Source: Candidatus Zixiibacteriota bacterium (GTDB lineage: Bacteria; Zixibacteria; MSB-5A5; GN15; JACZUZ01). Taken from it: 48,532 nt of DNA. Location of the stretch: NCBI GenBank assembly GCA_024280775.1, contig JAJRPM010000017.1, forward strand, positions 1-48,532. Reading direction: 5' to 3'. Made by a program: the position numbers and the translations under genes. Positions 25,430 to 33,596 of this stretch are shown here, piece by piece. Within the stretch, counting starts at the first letter, position 1. Every line of letters begins with the position of its first letter. Under the pieces are notes generated by a model that saw only the letters and a list, made by a program, of their open reading frames with translations, ran no database searches and was not told the origin of the DNA.

Positions 25430-25458
25430 TTGACATTTTGCAGGCTTGGCGCTACTTT
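25430..25458 (+). promoter_or_regulatory. Candidate sigma70-type promoter
   Basis: TTGACA at 25430-25435 and TACTTT at 25453-25458 are 17 bp apart. The nearest likely coding starts are a micro-ORF at 25625 and the outer-membrane gene at 26108, so any transcript would have a long leader. Confidence 0.4.
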
Positions 25459-25624
25459 TGGCAGTCGAATCGTGACCCTGCCGCCATAGAAGAGGTTTGA
25501 TTCAAAAAACTGGAATAACTGAAGTAAGGGAGTTTAACAAATCTCGGCAAGATAAGGTCTTTTTCGAAAAGGTAATCTGTGAGAAGGTAGTCTTTGAAGG
25601 GATGATCTTAGGAGGGGTGGCGCG

Positions 25625-25711
25625 ATGCTCATTGTTGCCTTAAGTAGCAATGACCATTCCCGGGGAATACCCGGAATCAGGAAACTCAACGGGGATACGA
25701 CGGAAAAATAA
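25625..25711 (+). CDS. Possible small protein or leader peptide of 28 residues
   Basis: A GGAGG (25611-25615) lies 9 bases before ATG 25625, which opens 28 codons to TAA (MLIVALSSND start, basic middle). The ribosome site is stronger than that of most genes here. It follows the promoter at 25430 and precedes the tandem repeats. With no homologue known and only 28 codons, chance is a real alternative. Confidence 0.25.
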   Translation: MLIVALSSNDHSRGIPGIRKLNGDTTEK

Positions 25712-25956
25712 TTGACCGTGCGACAGTACAACACAGTCTTCTCTAATAAAAATGTTGTTGTCGACGTCGTTGGTTCTCTAAGTGTCAATTCCGCATTTAG
25801 CCGACGTGATTTCACCATCAAGTTATTACGCGGCGCCTCACTCCCCCGCTTCACTAACAATGATTTCTAGAGTGTCCCCAAAATAACACTTCTTGAAAAG
25901 ATTATCACGTTGGATTGTGTTGACAGTAACAGAAAACTCTTAAGCAAAAGATCCTT

Positions 25957-26008
25957 TAACAAAAGATTGTAACAAAAGATACTTCTAAGAACGATTTCTA
26001 AGAACGAT
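25957..26008 (+). repeat. Two adjacent 13-bp tandem duplications
   Basis: TAACAAAAGAT begins at 25957 and again at 25970 (13-bp period; a weaker AGCAAAAGAT copy lies at 25943). TTCTAAGAACGAT is then repeated perfectly at 25983-25995 and 25996-26008. The block ends 99 bp before the start codon of the FadL-like gene. Confidence 0.9.
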
Positions 26009-26107
26009 AAAAGTCAAAGTAGCGAATTTGCGCAGGATTATTGAGATATGACAGGTATGGAAGATAGGAAACAGTCGGTTGTTAGATCATCGGCAATGAG
26101 GTTTTCA

Positions 26108-27586
26108 ATGAATAAAGCTCGTTTGTTTATCATTGCCCTGGGATGCGTCCTGTGTGGATCCGGAAGCGTTCTTGCCGCCGGCTTCGGTTATGATACTGGC
26201 ATCAAAGCCCGCGCATTGGGTGGCGCATTCAGAGCAATCGCAGACGATTGGTCAGCCGCCGCATACAACCCCGCTGGGTTGGCCCAAATCAAGGACAATG
26301 AATTCGGTTTTGCCAATAGCTTTACCCACAACAGATTCACCTACAATGTAAATTACAAATTCGGTTCTACGTTCGAAACCGGATTCGCAAACGGACAGGA
26401 TATTCCCAATCGGCACGATATAAATTCATCACCTGAAGGCGGCATTGTGCTCCGTGCGCCAATCTGGGGAGAGACCGTAGTCGGGTTCTCCATCTTTCAA
26501 ACCGGCGACCAAAACATGAGCTGGTCACTATTTGAGGGAATTCAGGGATATAGCTCTGCGCGGTTTCCTGTTGACCAAAAACAATTCGCCATAAACATGG
26601 ACATTGTAAATTTCCAGGCGTCGTTTGCTCGTGAGTTCATTGAAGACAAGCTGTCTGTAGGTATAGGCATTGCCCTGGTTAGAGCCGATTTGAATTACAA
26701 TAACGTCTCGCTTCGCAACAACCCGCTTGACCCAGCTTTGGTTGACAGACCGTATGAAAAAATCCCTGAATTCACCTCATCCGATGGAAATGGTTGGAGT
26801 ATAGGTGGACAGCTAGGACTCCTATGGCAGGCAAAAAAGAATATTCGTGTCGGCGCAACATTCTCACCCAAGACAACCGTCACTGTTGACGGTCGAACTG
26901 CATTCGAAATGTTCTTGCCGGCGGACAGTCAGTTGCAGAGGTCAGAGGGTTTCCTAAGAGGAACCGATGAGTTCTTCCTCACCTCTGGATTTACTTTAGA
27001 GTCCGGCTCAGATTTTTCTGTTGATGTCGTGACTCCTGCCAAATTCGGAGCTGGCATCGCAATTGACTTATCCGAAAAGTTTACTGTGTCAATTGATGGA
27101 GAGTACACACTTTGGTCGCAGTTTGAGGGCCTCAACTTTGCCTTCAGCTCGTATGATAGTTTGAATATAACCATACCCCAGGGTGTCGCCGATCCGTTCC
27201 CATTGCTAAACGGACTGGTTAAGACTGATTTGTCCAGCCCGAACATTTGGGATGACGCAGGTAGTGGTATGATTGGTTTGATGTTCAAGCCATATACGAC
27301 AACCGCCTTCATGGGCGGTTTTAGGGTTGACCAGTCAGTGACCTCAGATTCCCGCACCACCTCGCCTCAGTTTATCAACAGCGGAACTACCTATACCGGC
27401 AGTTTTGGTCTTTCTGTAGATGTGGATCGTTGGACTGTTCAGGGAGTCGTTAGTATAACTCATCAGGATGACTTAACTTTTACCGAAGCGTCAGACGTAA
27501 ATGGTGATACCATTATTGACAATCTCCCAGCCAGCATTAGTGGAAATAAATATCAATCAGTATTTGGAGTTGTTTATCGTTTCTAG
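26108..27586 (+). CDS. OMPP1/FadL/TodX-family outer-membrane transport protein
   Basis: I start it at ATG 26108 because GAGG (26098-26101) is 6 bases upstream and MNKARLFIIALGCVLCG gives a proper signal peptide ending near VLA-AG; the frame extends back to 26048. Mature residues begin GFGYDTGIKARALGGAFRAI, then ADDWSAAAYNPAGLAQI, the N-terminal hatch signature of FadL-type channels. The rest alternates amphipathic strands and ends VVYRF, as expected for a barrel with terminal aromatic. Known members pass long-chain fatty acids or aromatic hydrocarbons. The next gene (64 bp later) encodes a lipoprotein with an esterase fold and may act with it. Confidence 0.9.
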   Translation: MNKARLFIIALGCVLCGSGSVLAAGFGYDTGIKARALGGAFRAIADDWSAAAYNPAGLAQIKDNEFGFANSFTHNRFTYNVNYKFGSTFETGFANGQDIPNRHDINSSPEGGIVLRAPIWGETVVGFSIFQTGDQNMSWSLFEGIQGYSSARFPVDQKQFAINMDIVNFQASFAREFIEDKLSVGIGIALVRADLNYNNVSLRNNPLDPALVDRPYEKIPEFTSSDGNGWSIGGQLGLLWQAKKNIRVGATFSPKTTVTVDGRTAFEMFLPADSQLQRSEGFLRGTDEFFLTSGFTLESGSDFSVDVVTPAKFGAGIAIDLSEKFTVSIDGEYTLWSQFEGLNFAFSSYDSLNITIPQGVADPFPLLNGLVKTDLSSPNIWDDAGSGMIGLMFKPYTTTAFMGGFRVDQSVTSDSRTTSPQFINSGTTYTGSFGLSVDVDRWTVQGVVSITHQDDLTFTEASDVNGDTIIDNLPASISGNKYQSVFGVVYRF

Positions 27587-27649
27587 TCATTGGAGCGAAT
27601 GCGAAATCGAAGTGTCGGAGACGACAACTTAGTCGATAGAAAAATAAGA

Positions 27650-29128
27650 ATGATGATGAATAAATTACCGAGACTCAGAACCAAGAAAATCGCCACTCTC
27701 CTGACTATGGCCGCTATGGCTCTTACGACTTCAATTATTGTCAGTTGTACAGATAGAGGCAACCCTACCTTTAGGTCAGATGCTGAAGAGGGAATTGCAA
27801 CCTGGACTAGAAATCATTTTTTCCTGGAAACCGTCTTCACCCAGTTCAGAGACTTGCCCACTACCGGGATCAACGTCTACACCCCACCCGGGTATGACGA
27901 AAAAGGTTTCTCCAGACCCTATCCGACATTGTATCTCCTGAGTCCCTTCAGAGGCGATCAATTCTTCTACATGCACAATAACTTGCAAACTGTGATGAAT
28001 CGCATGATTGCAAGTGGTGAAATTGAGCCGATGATTGTAGTGACCATCAATGGCTCAAGCAATCCCTTCGGCGGGTCTTTCTATAGCAACTACCTTACCA
28101 ACGGACTTTGGGAAAACCTTGTCACCTATTCTTTGGTGCCGTTTATAGACACGCAGTTCAATACCTTCGGTAATGTCCCCTCTATAAGTCAGCCTAAAAA
28201 TCTTCGAGCGATTTCCGGATATGAAATGGGAGGCTACGGCGCAATACGTTCGATGATAGCTCCCAGTCCATTTACGCAGAGATCTGATTCAGTGAATTTT
28301 GGTTCTGTGTCTGCTATTTCTGCGCCACTGTTCTTCACCGATAACACCTACGGCTTTCCGCGCTTGTTCACCCAAGCATTGGCAGAATGGGGTTCATACA
28401 GCGATATCGATTCATCTACTGACGCTCAGGCCACAAGTTTCTTAATTGCCGCGGCGGTAGGGTTTTCACCTGAGGACACACTCTATTCTTTTAATAATAC
28501 ATTTACCGCTATCGATTCTATCAACAGAATCTATGACAGTTCGGTGATAGATACAGTCGTCTTTATTGACACAACGATAACTGTAGATACGCTGGTAGAT
28601 ACCTTAGTGGCCCCCCCGGATACTGTCATTACTACCGACACTACAATAGCGCCACCTGACACAAATTTAGTTTACAACCCACCGACAGATCTGATATTTC
28701 CGACTTTCCCGAATCTTTTCACAGGTGAGGATGCCATTCTACGAATGTATCTACCTTTTGATTCAACCGGAGCGCCATATCCTTTGATTTGGGATTTGTG
28801 GAAACGGCATGACATGGCGAATGTTATCGATTCCATGCGCCCCGATGTCCTAAACGAGTTGAGCGGCAATATTTTGATTATGTCCACCCAGCAAGCGAAA
28901 TTCAATCACTTCGATCAGGATACCATGTTTGTCAATAAGCTAAACTCGATGGTCCCCCCGGTTTCCACCGTATTCGAAGAATACTCAGGCTATGACGGAT
29001 TCGCTGATGTTGGTGGCTCACACTATCTCTTTGAGGTGTTGCCATCTATCCTAAAGTTCCACTCCGATAAGATTCACCCATTTGTACCGGCGGACTTGCA
29101 GGTGAAAAACTACAAGGCTAAATACTAG
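27650..29128 (+). CDS. Lipoprotein with esterase-D fold but Glu in place of the nucleophile Ser
   Basis: Three successive ATGs (27650, 27653, 27656) can start it; the frame extends back to a TTG at 27590. The lipobox is IIVSC-TDRGN, so it is probably an exported lipoprotein. The alpha/beta hydrolase (esterase D type) core is clear: INVYTPPGYDEKG, PYPTLYLLSPFRG, PMIVVTINGS and PFIDTQFNT. The elbow reads AISGYEMGGYGAIR, where families have GHSMGGYGA, so Glu192 (codon 28223-28225) replaces the catalytic serine. An insert of about 60 residues is rich in Asp-Thr repeats (VDTLVDTL, TTDTTIAPPDT). The C-terminus has GGSHYLFEVLP with a possible catalytic His. It may be a binding pseudo-enzyme. It follows the FadL-like gene. 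Confidence 0.75.
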   Translation: MMMNKLPRLRTKKIATLLTMAAMALTTSIIVSCTDRGNPTFRSDAEEGIATWTRNHFFLETVFTQFRDLPTTGINVYTPPGYDEKGFSRPYPTLYLLSPFRGDQFFYMHNNLQTVMNRMIASGEIEPMIVVTINGSSNPFGGSFYSNYLTNGLWENLVTYSLVPFIDTQFNTFGNVPSISQPKNLRAISGYEMGGYGAIRSMIAPSPFTQRSDSVNFGSVSAISAPLFFTDNTYGFPRLFTQALAEWGSYSDIDSSTDAQATSFLIAAAVGFSPEDTLYSFNNTFTAIDSINRIYDSSVIDTVVFIDTTITVDTLVDTLVAPPDTVITTDTTIAPPDTNLVYNPPTDLIFPTFPNLFTGEDAILRMYLPFDSTGAPYPLIWDLWKRHDMANVIDSMRPDVLNELSGNILIMSTQQAKFNHFDQDTMFVNKLNSMVPPVSTVFEEYSGYDGFADVGGSHYLFEVLPSILKFHSDKIHPFVPADLQVKNYKAKY

Positions 29129-29161
29129 TCCTGATAATTCATCAAGAAGTTAATAAAACAT

Positions 29162-29195
29162 AATGGCCGAACGATTCCTCGTTCGGCCATTTTTT
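29162..29195 (+). terminator. Strong intrinsic terminator
   Basis: A perfect 13-bp stem (29162-29174 with 29179-29191), a TTCC tetraloop and a T-run to 29195 follow the esterase-fold gene by 33 bp. Confidence 0.92.
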
Positions 29196-29244
29196 ATTGC
29201 ATGCAACAACAAGTAAATGGATATTATTTGGTTGACAGGAAGTT

Positions 29245-29260
29245 TCTCGCATCTGCGAGA
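29245..29260 (+). promoter_or_regulatory. Dyad (possible operator) before the LmbE deacetylase gene
   Basis: TCTCGCA-TC-TGCGAGA is a perfect 7-bp inverted repeat. A TTGACA lies just before it (29232-29237) and TACAGT just after, but their 23-bp distance is too long for a normal promoter. It sits about 70 bp before the start codon and has no T-tract, so operator use fits better than termination. Confidence 0.35.
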
Positions 29261-29328
29261 TACAGTCCCTACAACTAGCTTTGCTTATTTGAAAATAAAA
29301 TCTCAGTATTCCAAGGAAACACATAGAC

Positions 29329-30147
29329 GTGGCTAAAAAAGCAAACAAAGACTCAGATACCAAGAGCTATGATATTCTCGCCATTGGCGCCCATCCCGAT
29401 GATGTAGAAGTAGGTTGCGGCGGTCTAATCCCCAAATCAGTGGCACAGGGATACACAGCCGCAGTAGCAGTCTTCACCAAAGGCGAGATGGGCACCGGTG
29501 GCACAGTAGAAATACGGGAAAAAGAAACCGCCAAAGCCGCAAAAATCCTCGGCGCGGATTTGATTGAAGTCTATGACTTCGGTGACACTCAATTAGTAGA
29601 CACCTACGAAAAGCGCATGAAAGTCGCAGAGCTAATTCGCCAGGTAAAACCGAAAATTGTCCTCTGCCCCTATCCGCAAAACACCAGCGGCAGAGCGCAG
29701 TGTCACCCCGACCACATAGCCACCGGAGAAATCACCATCAACGCAGTAGGCCTGGCGCGCCTGGCAAAATTCGACTGCGGACTAGCGCCGCATCATGTAG
29801 ACAGGGTGTTCCATTATTTCTTACCCACCGGAATGGCTCCGTCATTTGTAGTGGATATAACAGACTATTTCGACACCTGGAAAAAATCGCTCAAAGCTCA
29901 TGCCTCCCAATTTCAAAACCCCGATAAGGAAGGCGACTACATGTTCTATATGGAAACCATGGCGCGCACTTACGGTCAAATGGGGCGGTGTAAATATGCG
30001 CAAGGATACTTTGCCTTTGAGCCGTTAATGATAAATGACATAATGGATTTGACAGTAGTAAAAGACACCGTCATCAAACGCCACAGCATTAACAAAAAAG
30101 ATAGCGCCAATAAAAAAGAAAGCCGCAGACACGACCCGGGTTACTAG
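29329..30147 (+). CDS. LmbE/PIG-L N-acetylglucosamine deacetylase, BshB1 type
   Basis: This protein of 272 residues starts at GTG 29329 with AAGGAA about 11 bases upstream. It is a zinc deacetylase: AIGAHPDDVEVGCGG (17-31) holds the AHPDD metal and catalytic motif, and CHPDH (near 125-130) supplies the third ligand. FTKGEMGTGGTVEIREKE and YPQNTSGRAQCHPDH resemble BshB1 of bacillithiol synthesis, which removes the acetyl group from GlcNAc-malate. The closing part is basic and Lys/Ser-rich. Cysteine-forming genes converge on it from 30196, consistent with low-molecular-weight thiol metabolism. BshA and BshC are not in the window, so another GlcNAc substrate remains possible. Confidence 0.85.
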   Translation: MAKKANKDSDTKSYDILAIGAHPDDVEVGCGGLIPKSVAQGYTAAVAVFTKGEMGTGGTVEIREKETAKAAKILGADLIEVYDFGDTQLVDTYEKRMKVAELIRQVKPKIVLCPYPQNTSGRAQCHPDHIATGEITINAVGLARLAKFDCGLAPHHVDRVFHYFLPTGMAPSFVVDITDYFDTWKKSLKAHASQFQNPDKEGDYMFYMETMARTYGQMGRCKYAQGYFAFEPLMINDIMDLTVVKDTVIKRHSINKKDSANKKESRRHDPGY

Positions 30148-30195
30148 GTCGCTATTCTGCGGCTAAAACTTCTTGCTGTCTTATCTTCGGGGGTA

Positions 30196-31434
30196 TCAGG
30201 CGGAAGCCATCGCGGAACTACGATAGCTCTTATATGCCTTCAAAGCCTGTTGCAAATCATCAATCAAATCATCAACATGCTCCACCCCAACTGACAATCT
30301 AATTAGTCCGTCATCAATACCGAATTTCATGCGAGTCTCGCGAGGAATCGACGCATGGGTCATCGAGGCCGGATGGTTAATCAACGACTCCACCCCGCCA
30401 AGCGACTCAGCGAGTGTGAAGAGCTTGGTGTTCATCACAAAACGCTTAACCGTTTCAAAATCACCGTCAAGCCGGAAAGAAACCATCGCCCCGCCAGACT
30501 TCATACCATTAGGAAGCGGAGAGCCATCGGAGCCTGGATAAATGACACTAGCGACATCATCGGAGCCCTGCAAAAACTTCACAATCGCTTGAGCGTTAGC
30601 GCATTGCCTATCAAGCCGCACCGCGAGAGTCTTAATACCACGTATCGCCAGCCAGCAATCAAATGGCGCCATCACCGCTCCAACTGCATTCTGATAATAC
30701 GCCAACTTCTCACCCAGGGCTTTGTCTTTAACTATCAGCGCCCCACCTACAGTATCGCTATGCCCCGCCATATATTTGGTAAGCGAATGCAAAACAATAT
30801 CAGCTCCTAATTCCAAAGGACGTTGCAAATGCGGTGTCGCAAAAGTATTATCCACCACCAGTAGAATATCATGTGCCTTGGCAATCTTGGAAATCGCCGC
30901 AATGTCATAAGTTTTCAGCAGAGGATTAGTCGGAGTTTCAATCCAGATAATTTTGGTTTTGTCAGTAAGAGTCGCTTCAATGTTTTTCGGATCACGTCCG
31001 TCAACATAGGTGAATGCAATACCGCTATTAGGCTGATGCACATTCTGAAACTGACGAACCGAGCCACCATACAAATCATCTCCGGCAACCAAATGGTCTC
31101 CCTGCTTGAGCAGGTTCATAATTGTATTAGTGGCCGCCAATCCGCTGGCAAAAGCCAAACCCTGAGAGCCATTCTCAAGTTTCGCCAATGCATTCTGCAA
31201 AAGGTCACGAGTCGGGTTGGCGCTACGAGTGTAAACATAACCAGACTCATCACCCGGAGCCGGAAGTTTGAAAGTAGCAGTCTGATATATGGGGGCTGAA
31301 ACCGCTCCGGTAGCCGGGTCGGCCGGATGGCAATGCACCGCCTTAGTTTCGAACCGCAGTTGCTTTTGACTTGTATTGCCTGTGTCCTGTGTATCTTTTG
31401 AGCTCAAAACTTCAGCCCTTTCTCTTTCATCCAT
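30196..31434 (-). CDS. Cystathionine gamma-synthase/lyase-type PLP enzyme
   Basis: This protein of 412 residues belongs to the Cys/Met metabolism PLP family. Visible features are SAPIYQTATFK, YTRSANPTRDLLQNALAKLE, SGLAATNTIM, IWIETPTNP, the DNTFATP strand, and HSLTKYMAGHSD with the PLP lysine. It either forms cystathionine or releases cysteine from it. The order after the beta-synthase suggests reverse transsulfuration (homocysteine to cysteine), which is inferred. Its ATG lies 31 bases inside the end of the preceding gene, so translation is coupled; the first 25 residues are a polar extension. Confidence 0.9.
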   Translation of the reverse strand: MDERERAEVLSSKDTQDTGNTSQKQLRFETKAVHCHPADPATGAVSAPIYQTATFKLPAPGDESGYVYTRSANPTRDLLQNALAKLENGSQGLAFASGLAATNTIMNLLKQGDHLVAGDDLYGGSVRQFQNVHQPNSGIAFTYVDGRDPKNIEATLTDKTKIIWIETPTNPLLKTYDIAAISKIAKAHDILLVVDNTFATPHLQRPLELGADIVLHSLTKYMAGHSDTVGGALIVKDKALGEKLAYYQNAVGAVMAPFDCWLAIRGIKTLAVRLDRQCANAQAIVKFLQGSDDVASVIYPGSDGSPLPNGMKSGGAMVSFRLDGDFETVKRFVMNTKLFTLAESLGGVESLINHPASMTHASIPRETRMKFGIDDGLIRLSVGVEHVDDLIDDLQQALKAYKSYRSSAMASA

Positions 31435-32384
31435 TCATCATCATACATCTTACTAACATACTTCATCCCGCTATCAGTAAGAATAACCACCACCACCGCC
31501 TCAGCAGGCAGAGTCTTGGCATGCTCCAAAGCAACTTTAACCGCCGCGCCAGAGCTACCGCCAGCAAAAATACCCTCTTTACGAGTCATAGCTCGAGCGG
31601 TGTCAAAACACTCCTGATCATTAACCTGATATATCTTATCAATAACCGAAAGGTCAATTGACTTACAAATCATGTCCTCGCCAATACCCTCAACTAAATA
31701 GGTGCTAGGCTCAATCAATGTGCCGTCTTTGTGATACTGATAATAAATAGAGCCATAAGGATCAGCGCCTACAATCTCAACAGATGCATTCTGCTCTTTG
31801 AGATACCGCGCACAACCGCTAACCGTCCCACCAGTGCCAATCCCGCCAACCAAACAAGTAATCTTACCGTCAGTCTGATTCCAAATCTCAGGACCAGTCA
31901 CATCATAATGCGCATCAATGTTCTTAACATTCTGATACTGCTCCAAGAAGAAACTACCCGGTGTTTCGCTGTGCAATCTCTTAGCCGTCTCATAGTAATT
32001 ATCCGGAGAGTCAGCGGGAACCTCAGTAGGGCAAACCACTAATTCAGCCCCGAAGGCTCGCATAGTGTTGAGCTTCTCAGGAGAGGTCTTATCCGGCGCT
32101 GTAATCAAAGCCTTATAGCCATTAGCCGCCGCATACATCGCCACCGCCGCGCCAGTATTGCCCGAAGTAGCCTCAATAATCGTGCCACCCGGTTTCAGCA
32201 AACCGCTGGCAACTGCATCCTCTATAACCCAAACCGCCATCCGGTCTTTAACCGAACCGCCCGGGTTCATAAACTCCAGCTTAGCGAGAACCGTGCAAGT
32301 GACACCCGCTTCAGCAGTAAGGTTTCGTATTTTCACCAAAGGCGTATTGCCAATCGTAGAGCATATATCTTCGTGATAACTCAT
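31404..32384 (-). CDS. Cystathionine beta-synthase / cysteine synthase-type PLP enzyme
   Basis: I use ATG 32384 (326 residues): MSYHEDICSTIGNTPLVKI fits the family start, and AGAAGA is just upstream. The ATG at 32450 adds 22 Thr/Lys-rich residues. PLP residues are NPGGSVKDRMA (Lys), EATSGNTGAAVA and GGIGTGGTVSG. The PDKTSPEKLNTMRAFGAEL stretch and the length without regulatory domain fit the bacterial CBS/CysM-like group that makes cystathionine or cysteine from serine or O-acetylserine. It is the first gene of a two-gene minus-strand unit with the gamma-enzyme. Confidence 0.88.
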   Translation of the reverse strand: MSYHEDICSTIGNTPLVKIRNLTAEAGVTCTVLAKLEFMNPGGSVKDRMAVWVIEDAVASGLLKPGGTIIEATSGNTGAAVAMYAAANGYKALITAPDKTSPEKLNTMRAFGAELVVCPTEVPADSPDNYYETAKRLHSETPGSFFLEQYQNVKNIDAHYDVTGPEIWNQTDGKITCLVGGIGTGGTVSGCARYLKEQNASVEIVGADPYGSIYYQYHKDGTLIEPSTYLVEGIGEDMICKSIDLSVIDKIYQVNDQECFDTARAMTRKEGIFAGGSSGAAVKVALEHAKTLPAEAVVVVILTDSGMKYVSKMYDDEWMKEKGLKF

Positions 32385-32643
32385 ATTGTTCTTCTGTGTC
32401 ACTGATTTTGTCGATACTGTTTTTGTTGTTGCTGTTTTCGTCGTTTCCATTACTTGGACTTTCGCTTATACAATAGCTAATAATTTACATTGCGCAATAG
32501 ATAATCGGCCTACCTGAACCCAAATAGAATTCAGCGCAATCGCTCACCGACTACCTGTTTAACAGTTAGCCGGTGAATAAAGTTCATAAAAGCATTTCAA
32601 GAATGCAGAACAAGAAGAACCTGCGCCAAACCAATCAACACAC

Positions 32644-33126
32644 CTACTCGTCTCGGCTAATCTCCAGAATCTTGTAGCGCAACTTACCTATAGGAATCTC
32701 AATCTCAACTTCATCACCAACACCCTTACCCAGTAACCCGGCGCCAATAGGAGATTTTACAGAAATCTCATCATTCTCTACATCCGTCTCTTCGGCAGGT
32801 TTGAGATGATAAGTAATATCCTCTTTACGCTCAAGGTCACGAACTTTGACTTTGGCGAACAAATAGGCTTTGTCAGTAGGAATTTTGTCAAGATCAATCG
32901 AGCGCACTCTTGAGAGTTTGTCTTCAAGCTGACCAATCTTTTGCTCGATAAACTTCTGCTCTTCTTTGGCGGCATGATATTCAGCGTTCTCTTTGAGATC
33001 ACCCATATTCGCCGCACGTTCAATTTCTCCGACTATTCTGCGTCGCTCAACTGACTTGAGTTGTCTCAGTTCGCTTTCGAGTTTGGTGCGACCGGCTTTA
33101 GAAAGGTATATAGGTTCGCGGCTCAT
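32644..33126 (-). CDS. greA: Transcription elongation factor GreA
   Basis: GreA (160 residues) restarts backtracked RNA polymerase by stimulating transcript cleavage. The sequence shows the N-terminal coiled coil (SKAGRTKLESELRQLKSVER, with ERAANMGDLKENAEYHAAKEEQ carrying the tip acidic residues) and the C-terminal FKBP-like domain (ISVKSPIGAGLLGKGVGDEVEIEIP). The MSREPIYLSKAG start is standard. It may head the minus-strand unit with the cysteine genes, but 259 bp separate them. Confidence 0.96.
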   Translation of the reverse strand: MSREPIYLSKAGRTKLESELRQLKSVERRRIVGEIERAANMGDLKENAEYHAAKEEQKFIEQKIGQLEDKLSRVRSIDLDKIPTDKAYLFAKVKVRDLERKEDITYHLKPAEETDVENDEISVKSPIGAGLLGKGVGDEVEIEIPIGKLRYKILEISRDE

Positions 33127-33596
33127 AATTCTATCACATCCTTTGATTGAGTTCTTTGTAGACTCTTTGTACGTAGACTCTGTATAGATCTTTTACGAGG
33201 GACGCAACGCCTCAGGTTTTGATAATAACCAACGAATCGAAGTTCAATCGGCGTCCCTATCAGGGAGCCGCTCTTCTGATGTATTGCTGATATTGACTAT
33301 TTCTCTGAGAGGGTCTTGCGTTGTCCTCAGCGCTGAATATACGATTCTTAGCTACATCAGGCAATATACGGCTGATGTAGTCTTTGCAAATCCCAGAAGC
33401 CTTCTCTGGATGGAATTTTAACGTTTTCTGAGCGTCAAAGTTCCAAGTGGACCCTGTAGGAAGCTTTATCGGGACCCAATTAGCAAAATCTCCTTTTGAG
33501 AAAATCTTCTTTGCAGTTTCATCCATTAGACCGGATATTAGCACATCCGGTAGCAAAACCGGAAAATCCGGATATGACTTGAACCGCAGGAAAACG
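33127..33596. other. Divergent intergenic region with direct and inverted repeats
   Basis: Upstream of greA lie two copies of GTAGACTCT (33158-33166 and 33173-33181), 15 bp apart. The other side holds the CCGG-type dyads at 33530-33573. A 155-codon minus-strand open frame (33260-33727) overlaps the next gene and shows no family features. Confidence 0.45.
33530..33573 (+). promoter_or_regulatory. Two consecutive CCGG dyads before a small membrane protein gene
   Basis: ACCGGAT (33530-33536) pairs with ATCCGGT (33545-33551), and CCGGA (33559-33563) pairs with TCCGG (33567-33571) across AAA. The four half-sites lie just before the ribosome site (AGGAAA) of the gene at 33597, so they could be operator sites or a leader RNA structure. 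Confidence 0.4.

Larger units (their letters stand above)
25276..26107. other. Long leader before the FadL-like gene: promoter, micro-ORF and tandem repeats
   Basis: No full-size gene is supported in these 832 bases. In order they hold a good sigma70-like promoter (25430-25458), a 28-codon frame with a strong ribosome site (25625-25711), and two kinds of 13-bp tandem duplication (25957-26008). A minus-strand open frame at 25534-25860 has no family features and lies over the micro-ORF. Confidence 0.5.

Noticed and set aside
25276-25430. tRNA or other structured RNA after tsaD
   Set aside because: The GC-rich pairs near 25381-25412 do not form a cloverleaf and no T-loop consensus was found.
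25534-25860. 108-codon minus-strand open frame in the long leader
   Set aside because: It has no family pattern or ribosome site and overlaps a better-supported micro-ORF on the other strand.
28499-28680. Asp-Thr-rich repeats as a frameshift or assembly error
   Set aside because: The frame is continuous through the region and homologous core motifs continue on both sides, so it is an inserted low-complexity loop.
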